Shown here: positions 1-6,333 of the stretch, piece after piece
Numbering within the stretch: the first letter of the stretch is position 1
Layout of the letters: each line of letters begins with the position of its first letter
Assembly (NCBI GenBank): GCA_028868335.1
Contig: JAGWUU010000095.1
Span: 1 to 10,456 of the forward strand
DNA length: 10,456 bases
Source: Sphingomonadales bacterium
Lineage (GTDB): Bacteria > Pseudomonadota > Alphaproteobacteria > Sphingomonadales > Sphingomonadaceae
Direction of reading: 5' to 3'
Made by a program: the position numbers and the translations under genes
The notes under the pieces: model-generated
Told to the model about the DNA's origin: nothing
Databases searched by the model: none
Seen by the model: only the letters and a program-made list of their open reading frames with translations

Positions 1-141
1 TCCCGCGACAGCCATCGAATCGAGTTCCGGCAAGTGACCGAAAAGACCGGTATCCTCATTGAAGGCGTCGGCCTGGCCTTCTTTGAGGCCGAGTACGTCA
101 GACAGCACGCGGCGCAGCTTGTGGTCGGTCGAGGCGGTCAT
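1..141 (-). CDS. Acyl carrier protein, exosortase A locus type (partial, C-terminus beyond window)
   Basis: Reading the minus strand from the ATG at 141 gives 47 open codons that run off the left edge, starting MTASTDHKLRRVLSDVLG. The fragment has the helix-I pattern of acyl carrier proteins and ends with the attachment motif ELDSMAV, in which Ser42 (codon 18-16) would carry the 4'-phosphopantetheine arm. Full-length family members are about 80 residues, so roughly half is present. The start follows the stop of the GNAT gene by 30 bases on the same strand, which implies co-transcription; a weak CGGAA lies five bases before the ATG. It is cytoplasmic and would carry an acyl or aminoacyl thioester, plausibly loaded by the acyl-CoA ligase encoded divergently at 1208. 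The carried group is unknown. A carrier protein for fatty acid synthesis is less likely given the neighbours. Confidence 0.88.
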   Translation of the reverse strand, partial: MTASTDHKLRRVLSDVLGLKEGQADAFNEDTGLFGHLPELDSMAVAG

Positions 142-171
142 GCGATTCCGGCTTTCATTGTCGCGCGTCCT

Positions 172-1170
172 CTAGCCTCGGCACAGCATGCGACGCAAGG
201 CATGCCGGGCGATAACAGACCAGTTTCCCGGCCACGCGGGGCGAACCATATCGAGCCGGTAGCGCAGGCGCTGGTGATCCATCCAGTCACGCTTGTACGG
301 ATCATCCCCGGTTCCGAAATCAATCAGCGAGACACGGTCGCGATCGATCACCTCTTCGAACAGCGCGGCAGACAGAATTGTGCCAGGCGACAAGGCCTTG
401 GCATCTTCCCGATGGGCGAGCTTGTGTATGAATGCGGTGCCATTCTCAACGGTCCACAACTGCGCGGCGACAGCTTGGCCATGATACCGACCGATAGCCA
501 TGCGCAGGCGGTCGGCCGCCCCTTCCTCCTGAGCAAAGCGCCGCAGGAATGCGGGTGAACCTTCTTGCGGTTTCCAACTTGCTTCGTAGATCGCTTGGTA
601 GTCTGCCCATACCGCTGCGTCGAACGTGCGGTGTAGAGAAACGTCAATCCGCTTCGCCTTGCGCTTCAATGTGGTGCGCAGCGAGCCTGGCCGGTTCGCG
701 ATGAATTGGGCAAAGGTGGCTCCGTTCAGTTGATGAACGCGGTTGGTATCGCTGCGGGTACGCCAAGCTAGCCAGCCCGCCTTGCGGAAGCAGGCGGCAA
801 GTTCGGTGGCGTCCTGCTCGTCGAGCTTGTCCAGCACGACCCTGTGCGTCCTTCCGGCAAGATCGCGGGCCAATGCCGTCAGCAGGTTGTGGCGAGTTGC
901 ATCGTCGGTCGCCAAAGGCGTGCAACGGAACGTGTACCAGTTCGCCAGCGAGGCAAGGTGGCCTTCCTCCCGCATCAGCGGCAAGACCGCGCACGCATTG
1001 CGTTGTCGGGCGACCGCCAGCAACGGTACGAGGTCGCAATTGTCGACGAGGTTGCGAAACCATTCAATCCGATCGAAGGGGGCCCGGGCCAATGGCGCGG
1101 AAAGCAGGGCGACCACTGCCGTGTCGCCTTGCACTTCGTTAAGATCATCGTGATAATTAACCACGATCAC
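172..1170 (-). CDS. GNAT-family (FemAB/CelD-like, Acetyltransf_6 type) acyltransferase
   Basis: The 332-residue protein has no signal peptide or membrane segment and is probably cytoplasmic. The C-terminal half (about residues 155-305) resembles the Acetyltransf_6/CelD branch of the GNAT fold: a basic NRPGSLRTTLKRKAKR stretch at 159-174, an FIHKLAH strand at 247-253, an SPG turn at 261-263 and DFGTGDDPYKRDW at 284-296, the acceptor-side motif typical of these enzymes. The start is GTG at 1170, supported by a GAAGGGGA ribosome site at 1187-1180, nine bases away. The gene precedes the acyl carrier protein on the same strand and is divergent from the acyl-CoA ligase, so a role in transferring an acyl group from that carrier or from CoA to a polysaccharide precursor is inferred. 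Neither donor nor acceptor can be read from sequence. It is distinct from the FemAB protein usually found near the deacetylase in these loci. Confidence 0.85.
   Translation of the reverse strand: MIVVNYHDDLNEVQGDTAVVALLSAPLARAPFDRIEWFRNLVDNCDLVPLLAVARQRNACAVLPLMREEGHLASLANWYTFRCTPLATDDATRHNLLTALARDLAGRTHRVVLDKLDEQDATELAACFRKAGWLAWRTRSDTNRVHQLNGATFAQFIANRPGSLRTTLKRKAKRIDVSLHRTFDAAVWADYQAIYEASWKPQEGSPAFLRRFAQEEGAADRLRMAIGRYHGQAVAAQLWTVENGTAFIHKLAHREDAKALSPGTILSAALFEEVIDRDRVSLIDFGTGDDPYKRDWMDHQRLRYRLDMVRPAWPGNWSVIARHALRRMLCRG
1129..1157 (+). promoter_or_regulatory. Candidate sigma70-type promoter for the acyl-CoA ligase/decarboxylase pair
   Basis: TTGCAC at 1129-1134 and GATAAT at 1152-1157 are separated by exactly 17 bases and point toward the ligase, giving an expected transcript start near 1164 and a leader of about 44 bases. 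The -10 matches consensus at five of six bases; the -35 matches mainly in its TTG. The element lies in the first codons of the divergent GNAT gene, in a locally AT-rich patch of a GC-rich region. It was found by eye and has no experimental support. Confidence 0.45.
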
Positions 1171-1171
1171 G
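1147..1171. promoter_or_regulatory. Overlapping inverted repeats, possible operator between divergent genes
   Basis: Two interleaved inverted repeats share this stretch: ATCGTG (1147-1152) with CACGAT (1162-1167), and CGTGAT (1149-1154) with ATCACG (1166-1171). They cover the candidate -10 of the ligase promoter and the GTG start of the GNAT gene, so a bound protein could affect both directions. Six-base arms are short and part of the symmetry could come from the codons, so this is only a candidate. Confidence 0.3.
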
Positions 1172-1207
1172 CCAACCGATCCCCTTCGTGGAGCTTCAGG
1201 AATTTCC

Positions 1208-2731
1208 GTGCCTTCCGAACCGTCTTCGTCAATCCGGACGCTGGATCACCTGGTGCTGAGGGGGTGCGACAGCGACCCGGCGCTGATCCTGCGCGGGGGC
1301 ATCCTTAACTACAAGGACTTAAGGGATCGTGTCGGGCGGCTCGCGGGCTGGCTTCGGGCGCATGTGCCCGACGACGGGGGGCGTGTAGCGAGTTGGGCGG
1401 CCAAGGGGGAATTGACCTGCCTGCTGCCGCTCGCTTGCGCCCGTGCCGGACGGGTTCACGTTCCGATCAATCCGTTGCTCAAACGCTCCCAGGTCGCACA
1501 CATCCTTGCCGACAGCGGTTCACGCCTCCTGGTGGGGACGCCTTCGCGGATCTCCAGCCTCCAGGCTGGAGATGTGCTGGCGGATTGCGTCCAATGGCAT
1601 GAGAGCGATGTGCTGGCGATGATGTCGGAGGCCCAATCGCTTGCCCCTTCGCAGGCCGATCCGAACGGACTTGCCGCAATTCTCTACACCTCGGGATCGA
1701 CGGGACGACCCAAGGGGGTGATGCTCAGTCATGCCAACATGTGGCTGGGTGCGGAGAGCGTTGCTACTTACCTCAAGCTGACCCCCGACGATCGCGCATT
1801 GGCAGTCTTGCCGCTGTCGTTCGACTATGGGCAAAACCAACTGCTTTCGCACTGGTATGCCGGGGCAAGCGCGGTGCCGCTTGATTATCTCACCCCGCGT
1901 GACGTCGTGAAGGCGGTCGAACGTCACGGCGTCACGACCTTGGCCGCAGTGTCGCCGCTCTGGGTGCAACTGGTGGAACTTGAATGGCCGCGTGAAACCG
2001 CCGCAAAGCTGCGGCGCCTTACCAACAGCGGCGGGGCGTTGACTCCCGACCTGGTTCGACGGCTGCGGGGAGTGTTCCCTCAGTCGGACATCTACGCGAT
2101 GTACGGACTGACGGAGGCCTTTCGTTCGACCTACCTTGATCCCACGCTGATTGACGGTCATCCCACTTCAATCGGCCGGGAAATTCCGCACGCCGAGGTG
2201 CTGGTGATCGATGATGCCGGCAATGTCGCCGCCGATGATGAGGAAGGCGAACTGGTCCATTGTGGACCCTTGGTTGCGCAGGGCTACTGGCAGGATGCTG
2301 CGCGTACAGCTGAACGTTTCCGGCCTGCGCCACCCGCATCGCGTTATGGCGGAACCGCGGTGTGGTCCGGCGACAGGGTAAGGCGCGACCGCGATGGGTT
2401 GCTTACTTTCGTAGGGCGTCGCGATGCGATGATCAAAAGTGCTGGCAACCGCATCAGTCCGCAGGAGATCGAAGATGCCGCGCTGGCGACTGGCCTGGTG
2501 TCCGAGGCGGTGGCGCTGGGTGTACCTGACGACCGCTTGGGACAAGCCGTCCACCTGCTTGTCCGGGGTGCGCCGAATACTTCAGGGACAGAGGAAGAAT
2601 TTCAGAATATGCTTATGAAAGAGCTTCCTAATTTCATGCATCCAAAGCGGATTCACTGGCGCGAAGCGCTGCCTCTGTCGCCCAATGGAAAGATTGACCG
2701 TGCGCGGTTGCAACGAGAACTTGCGGCATGA
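1208..2731 (+). CDS. AMP-forming acyl-CoA ligase, exosortase A system-associated
   Basis: This 507-residue protein belongs to the adenylate-forming (ANL) superfamily, which activates a carboxylate with ATP to an acyl-adenylate and passes it to a thiol. Seen in order: the P-loop-like TSGSTGRPKG at 161-170, the A5 motif YGLTEA at 299-304, SGDR at 387-390 in the TGD position, the hinge region GRRDAMIKSAGNRISPQEIE at 403-422, and PNGKIDR at 492-498 with Lys495 as the expected catalytic lysine. All core motifs are intact and the length is normal. The start is GTG at 1208 with AGGAA five bases before it; the next in-frame Met is far inside the protein. It overlaps the decarboxylase by ATGA. The thiol acceptor could be CoA or the carrier protein encoded at 141-1; the neighbours favour the carrier, but this is inference. 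The family resembles the ligase of XrtA loci (TIGR03098 type). Confidence 0.92.
   Translation: MPSEPSSSIRTLDHLVLRGCDSDPALILRGGILNYKDLRDRVGRLAGWLRAHVPDDGGRVASWAAKGELTCLLPLACARAGRVHVPINPLLKRSQVAHILADSGSRLLVGTPSRISSLQAGDVLADCVQWHESDVLAMMSEAQSLAPSQADPNGLAAILYTSGSTGRPKGVMLSHANMWLGAESVATYLKLTPDDRALAVLPLSFDYGQNQLLSHWYAGASAVPLDYLTPRDVVKAVERHGVTTLAAVSPLWVQLVELEWPRETAAKLRRLTNSGGALTPDLVRRLRGVFPQSDIYAMYGLTEAFRSTYLDPTLIDGHPTSIGREIPHAEVLVIDDAGNVAADDEEGELVHCGPLVAQGYWQDAARTAERFRPAPPASRYGGTAVWSGDRVRRDRDGLLTFVGRRDAMIKSAGNRISPQEIEDAALATGLVSEAVALGVPDDRLGQAVHLLVRGAPNTSGTEEEFQNMLMKELPNFMHPKRIHWREALPLSPNGKIDRARLQRELAA
1550..1573. repeat. Perfect inverted repeat, 11-bp arms with 2-bp centre, inside the ligase gene
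   Basis: ATCTCCAGCCT at 1550-1560 is mirrored exactly by AGGCTGGAGAT at 1563-1573 around a CC centre. It lies within the ligase coding frame, at the codons for Ile-Ser-Ser-Leu-Gln-Ala-Gly-Asp. In RNA it could fold as a strong short-loop hairpin; in DNA it could be a protein-binding site. No T-run follows, so it does not look like a terminator. Confidence 0.6.
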
Positions 2732-3954
2732 AGGCGTTGGGTCCGATCCCCCAGGGTTATGCCTTGATCGATGGCGAACTGGCGATCGCCGGGCGCAGGG
2801 CAAGCGACCTGGTGGCGGAGGCCGGGCAAACACCGTTGTTCATCTATTCGTCCCAGCATCTGCGCCGCCGCGTACAGACATTACGAGCCGCCATGCCGGA
2901 TCGGCTGGCGCTGCACTATGCCGTCAAGGCTAACTCCTTCGGCCCGCTTCTCAGTCTCATGGGCGAATTGGTTGACGGTTTTGACATTGCATCGGGCGGG
3001 GAGTTGGCACTTGCCAGCGCCGCCGGGATCGACGCGCAGCGGATCAGCTTCGCTGGCCCCGGCAAGACCGACACCGAGTTGACCGCGGCGATCACCGCCG
3101 GGGTAACGCTCAACCTCGAATCTGAAGGCGAGGCTGAACGTGCCATCACGATCGCCGATCGGCTGGGGCATGTCCCCCGGCTTGCGGTCCGGGTGAATCC
3201 CGATTTTGATCTCAAGGGTTCGGGCATGAAGATGGGCGGGGGCGCCAAGCCCTTCGGCGTGGATGTGGATCGCGTGCCTGCGCTCGCCCGACGGATCATT
3301 GGGAGCGGCGCAGAATGGCGCGGCTTTCACATCTTCGCTGGTAGCCAATCGCTCGACAGTGATGCCATCTGCGATACCCAGGCTGAAACGCTTCGCCTTG
3401 CCGCGAGGCTGGCGATGGAATCCGGGGTGCCATTGCCTCATTGCAATCTGGGTGGCGGGTTCGGGATTCCCTATTTTCCGGGAGATGAACCGATCGATCT
3501 CGGTTTGATCGGCGCGCGGTTGGCCGAACAGTTCGCCGCGCTTCCCGACCTGCTCAAGGAAACTCGATTTTCCATTGAATTAGGGAGATATCTTGTTGGC
3601 GAGGCGGGAGTTTATCTCACTCGCATCGTCGACAGAAAAATCAGTCATGGTGAAATCTACCTGATCGTCGACGGGGGGTTGCACCACCAATTGGCCGCGA
3701 GTGGAAACTTCGGCACCGTAGTCCGCCGCAATTACCCGGTTGCGATCGCATCGCGCTTCGACGTGCAGGCCGAGGAAGAGGCGAGCGTGGTCGGTTGCCT
3801 GTGCACTCCGCTCGATCGTCTGGCCGACAAGGCCGGTTTCCCGCGGGCTGATGTCGGCGATCTGGTCGCCGTGTTCTGCGCCGGGGCCTATGGCCCGAGC
3901 GCCAGTCCGGCGCAATTCCTGGGCCACGGACCAGCCCGCGAATTGCTGGTTTAA
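2728..3954 (+). CDS. PLP-dependent decarboxylase, exosortase A system-associated
   Basis: The 408-residue protein is a fold-III (alanine racemase/ornithine-diaminopimelate decarboxylase type) PLP enzyme. Evidence: HYAVKANS at 63-70, where Lys67 should form the Schiff base with PLP; FHIFAGSQ at 200-207; the phosphate-binding GGGFG at 242-246; ELGRYLVGEAG at 284-294; CTPLD at 359-363 with the cysteine expected to enter the active site of the dimer partner; and GAYG at 386-389 near the C-terminus. Length matches LysA-like enzymes. ATG at 2728 overlaps the ligase stop (ATGA), so translation is probably coupled; only a weak GAGA lies upstream. The substrate is presumably a basic or diacidic amino acid, but no motif seen fixes it. 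The family matches the XrtA-associated decarboxylase (TIGR03099 type), so a biosynthetic lysA is less likely. It may supply an amine or amino acid for the ligase/carrier module. Confidence 0.92.
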   Translation: MKALGPIPQGYALIDGELAIAGRRASDLVAEAGQTPLFIYSSQHLRRRVQTLRAAMPDRLALHYAVKANSFGPLLSLMGELVDGFDIASGGELALASAAGIDAQRISFAGPGKTDTELTAAITAGVTLNLESEGEAERAITIADRLGHVPRLAVRVNPDFDLKGSGMKMGGGAKPFGVDVDRVPALARRIIGSGAEWRGFHIFAGSQSLDSDAICDTQAETLRLAARLAMESGVPLPHCNLGGGFGIPYFPGDEPIDLGLIGARLAEQFAALPDLLKETRFSIELGRYLVGEAGVYLTRIVDRKISHGEIYLIVDGGLHHQLAASGNFGTVVRRNYPVAIASRFDVQAEEEASVVGCLCTPLDRLADKAGFPRADVGDLVAVFCAGAYGPSASPAQFLGHGPARELLV

Positions 3955-4136
3955 ACCCAGCATTTCTCCATGTCCCGTATTGGGACCTGTCGCACAAATC
4001 ACTGCGAAATCCGGGAAACCGGGTCAAGGCTAACGCAATATTCACCCTTTTTGCCGATAGCGGAGGGTGAATAACCGGGTCGTCATGCGGGATGGGCAAT
4101 CCCCTGCCGACACGGTGTGCGAAAAGGACCCGCCTG
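3955..4136. other. Intergenic region upstream of the polysaccharide export operon
   Basis: These 182 bases form the longest non-coding stretch in the window. It holds a short GTCCC/GGGAC inverted repeat at 3972-3986, the direct repeat AACCGGGTC at 4017-4025 and again at 4073-4081, and a 10-bp inverted repeat at 4039-4073. No good -35/-10 pair, no proper sigma54 -24/-12 element and no T-tailed terminator was found by eye. The promoter of the downstream operon is expected here but cannot be placed. Confidence 0.6.
4039..4073. promoter_or_regulatory. 10-bp perfect inverted repeat, possible operator or leader hairpin
   Basis: TATTCACCCT at 4039-4048 is the exact reverse complement of AGGGTGAATA at 4064-4073, with a 15-base centre that can form an extra CCG/CGG mini-stem (4054-4056 with 4061-4063) around an ATAG loop. 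The element ends 63 bases before the start of the export lipoprotein and is bracketed by AACCGGGTC direct repeats. The lack of a following T-run argues against a terminator. A binding site for a regulator of the export operon, or a 5' leader hairpin, is possible. Confidence 0.5.
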
Positions 4137-4781
4137 ATGCCGTACACCCGCCTTTCCCGCCTGCTTGCCGGCAGCGCCATGCTCAGCCTGGCGCTTTCCG
4201 GCTGCGCGGGGGGAGCGCACGGCCCGCAGCTTCCGCCAGCATCGTTCGTGGCAATGCAGGAAGGTCCTGGCGAGGACTATGTCATTGGACCGCTTGATGA
4301 ACTTACTGTATTCGTCTGGCGCAACCCGGAACTGGGCGCCAAGGTACAGGTTCGCCCGGACGGGCGCATCACGACGCCGTTGATCACCGACATGCCAGCC
4401 GTGGGCAAGACGCCCAAGATGCTGGCCGACGACATCACGCTGCAGCTTTCGCAATACATCCAGGACCCGCTTGTCTCGGTGATCGTCAACAAGTTCGCCG
4501 GCACGTTCAGCCAGCAGGTTCGCGTGGTTGGGGCGAGTGAGAAGCCGGCGTCCCTGCCGTACCGGGCGAATATGACCCTGCTCGACGCGATGATCTCCGT
4601 GGGCGGGCTGAACGAATATGCGTCGGGCAATCGCGCGAAGTTGATCCGGTTCGACAAGGAAACCGGCAAGCAGAAGGAATTCTCGATCCGCCTGGGCGAT
4701 CTGCTCAAGAAGGGCGACAGCTCCGCCAACGTCATGCTGATGCCGGGAGATGTGATCATCATTCCCGAAAGCGCGTTCTGA
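4137..4781 (+). CDS. Polysaccharide export (OPX/Wza-family) lipoprotein, exosortase A system type
   Basis: ATG at 4137 is chosen over an in-frame ATG at 4092 because AAAAGGA (4122-4128) stands eight bases before it and the protein then begins with a clean lipoprotein signal: basic start, hydrophobic core and lipobox LSGC with Cys23 as the lipidation site. The product is 214 residues. The Poly_export domain covers about 47-118 (DYVIGPLDELTVFVWRNPEL at its start) and one SLBB-type domain follows from about 126 (VRVVGASEKP, VGGLNEYASG), ending in PGDVIIIPESAF. The protein stops right after this domain, so it lacks further SLBB copies and the C-terminal amphipathic helix that lets Wza span the outer membrane. 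It should therefore act as a periplasmic, membrane-anchored conduit. It is first in the operon, 22 bases before the chain-length gene. It resembles the TIGR03027-type family. Confidence 0.93.
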   Translation: MPYTRLSRLLAGSAMLSLALSGCAGGAHGPQLPPASFVAMQEGPGEDYVIGPLDELTVFVWRNPELGAKVQVRPDGRITTPLITDMPAVGKTPKMLADDITLQLSQYIQDPLVSVIVNKFAGTFSQQVRVVGASEKPASLPYRANMTLLDAMISVGGLNEYASGNRAKLIRFDKETGKQKEFSIRLGDLLKKGDSSANVMLMPGDVIIIPESAF

Positions 4782-4803
4782 AACGGGGGCGCAGGGCCAG
4801 GCA

Positions 4804-6321
4804 ATGAACTCGATCTACGAAGAACTGCGCGCAGCACTGTTCAGCGTGTGGCACCGGCGCTGGCTCGCGCTGGGAGTCGCCTGGCTTGTGTGCATGGTGG
4901 GCTGGCTGCTTGTTGCCATGATCCCCAACACCTACGAATCGAAGGCCCGGATTTTCGTTCAACTTGATGACGTTCTGGCAGACGTTACCGGCGTGCCATC
5001 GGGTGGCAAACGCGACATCGACCGGGTTCGGCAAACGCTGACCAGCGCCGTGAACATCGAAAAAGTGATCCGCGGCACCCAGCTTGGCGACAACATCTCC
5101 TCACCGAAGGCGATGGAAGGCGCGGTTCTCAGCCTTGCGCGGAATGTGAAGGTCGAAAGCCAACAGGAGAACCTGTTCGAGATCACCGCCCGCTACGGCG
5201 GCGGTTCGCATCCGGATTCGCAGAATGCCAAGCTGGCGCAGGACATCGTGCAGAAGATGATCGATATCTTCCGCGAAGAAAACCTGGCCGGGAACCGGGG
5301 CGAGATGGATCAGTCGCTGGACTTCATGAACCAGCAGCTCGCGACCCGGCAGAAGGACCTGGAATCGGCGGAGCAGAAGCGTCTGGTGTTCGAGGCGCAG
5401 AACCCTGACCTCGCCGGTGGCGGACTTTCGGTTCTCCAGAAGCTCGAATCAAGCCGTGCCGAACTGCGCGGGATCGATGCCGATCTGGCAGCGGCGCAAA
5501 GTGCGCTTGCCGGGATCAATGGGCAACTTGCGGGTACACCGAAGACCTTGCCCGGTTCTGGTCCTGACGGGGGAGCGCGCAGCGCGCTGGCGCAGGCCCA
5601 ATCCGACCTTGCTGCGATGCGCGCGCGTGGTCTGACCGAGAATCATCCGGACGTGATTGCCGCCAAGAATCAGGTTGCGGCATTGCGCGCGGCGGCGGCA
5701 GGCGAAACCGGCCCGAGCGGAGCGCCAAATCCTGCCTACACGTCGCTCGAATCGATCCGTGCCGATCGTCAGGCGACGGTGACCGGCCTGACCGCGCGTC
5801 GTGTCGCGCTTCAGGGTGACATTTCGCGCATGACTACCCAGCAGATCAGCAACCCGGCCATTGCCGCGGAACAACAGCGCATCAACCGCGACTACGACGT
5901 GCTCAAGCAGCAGTACGACAAGTTGCTGCAGGATCGCGAACAACTGCGCCTGCGCGGCCAGGTGGCGACCGAGCACAACGCGATCAAGTTCCAGGTGATC
6001 GACCCGCCGACGACCCCGCGTGGACCGATTTCGCCCAACCGCCCGCTGTTGCTGTTGGCCGTTCTGTTCGCAGGGATAGGGGCGGGTGTCGCCGCTGCCT
6101 TCGCAATCGGCCAGCTCCGCTCAACATTCGCGACGACCGCCAAGCTGGAAAGCGCCCTCGGCCTGCCCGTGCTCGGCGCAATCAGCGCGACGCTGACCGA
6201 TGCCGGTCGTGACCTGCGCCGCAAGAGAATGAAGCTGTTCTATGCCGCCAGTGGTGCCCTGGCCGGCCTGTTCGTGCTGCTGCTGACCGCTGAATATATC
6301 CAGCGCGGCATGGTGGCTTGA
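4804..6321 (+). CDS. Polysaccharide chain-length determinant protein (Wzz/PCP family), exosortase A system type
   Basis: The 505-residue inner-membrane protein has the polysaccharide co-polymerase layout: a short cytoplasmic start, a first membrane segment at about 20-40, a large periplasmic part rich in coiled coil (about 165-240, 262-300 and 350-390), the proline-rich PPTTPRGPISPNRP at 401-414, and a second membrane segment at about 414-437. A further hydrophobic helix lies at about 478-497, after a cytoplasmic stretch, so the C-terminus may cross the membrane a third time. There is no Walker motif: the kinase is a separate next gene, unlike enterobacterial Wzc where the two are fused. GCAGGG lies about seven bases before the ATG. 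It should oligomerise and set polymer length together with the kinase 12 bases downstream. The family matches TIGR03007-type XrtA chain-length proteins. Confidence 0.93.
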   Translation: MNSIYEELRAALFSVWHRRWLALGVAWLVCMVGWLLVAMIPNTYESKARIFVQLDDVLADVTGVPSGGKRDIDRVRQTLTSAVNIEKVIRGTQLGDNISSPKAMEGAVLSLARNVKVESQQENLFEITARYGGGSHPDSQNAKLAQDIVQKMIDIFREENLAGNRGEMDQSLDFMNQQLATRQKDLESAEQKRLVFEAQNPDLAGGGLSVLQKLESSRAELRGIDADLAAAQSALAGINGQLAGTPKTLPGSGPDGGARSALAQAQSDLAAMRARGLTENHPDVIAAKNQVAALRAAAAGETGPSGAPNPAYTSLESIRADRQATVTGLTARRVALQGDISRMTTQQISNPAIAAEQQRINRDYDVLKQQYDKLLQDREQLRLRGQVATEHNAIKFQVIDPPTTPRGPISPNRPLLLLAVLFAGIGAGVAAAFAIGQLRSTFATTAKLESALGLPVLGAISATLTDAGRDLRRKRMKLFYAASGALAGLFVLLLTAEYIQRGMVA

Positions 6322-6333
6322 GGGGGATTGGCG

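Noticed and set aside
34..558. Plus-strand open frame of 174 codons
   Set aside because: It runs antisense to the acyl carrier protein and GNAT genes, both of which have clear family motifs; its translation shows none.
1520..2161. Minus-strand open frame of 213 codons inside the ligase gene
   Set aside because: It is antisense to conserved ligase motifs and its product is rich in Arg, His and Gln with no recognisable domain; a typical shadow in GC-rich DNA.
3972..3986. GTCCC/GGGAC hairpin as a terminator for the decarboxylase
   Set aside because: The stem is only five base pairs and no T-run follows.
3988..4005. Sigma54-like element (TCGCAC followed by TGC)
   Set aside because: The GG of the -24 box is missing and the spacing to the GC is off by one, so it does not meet the sigma54 pattern.
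4092..4136. Upstream in-frame ATG for the export lipoprotein
   Set aside because: It lacks a good ribosome site and would put 15 polar residues before the lipoprotein signal; ATG 4137 has AAAAGGA at ideal spacing.
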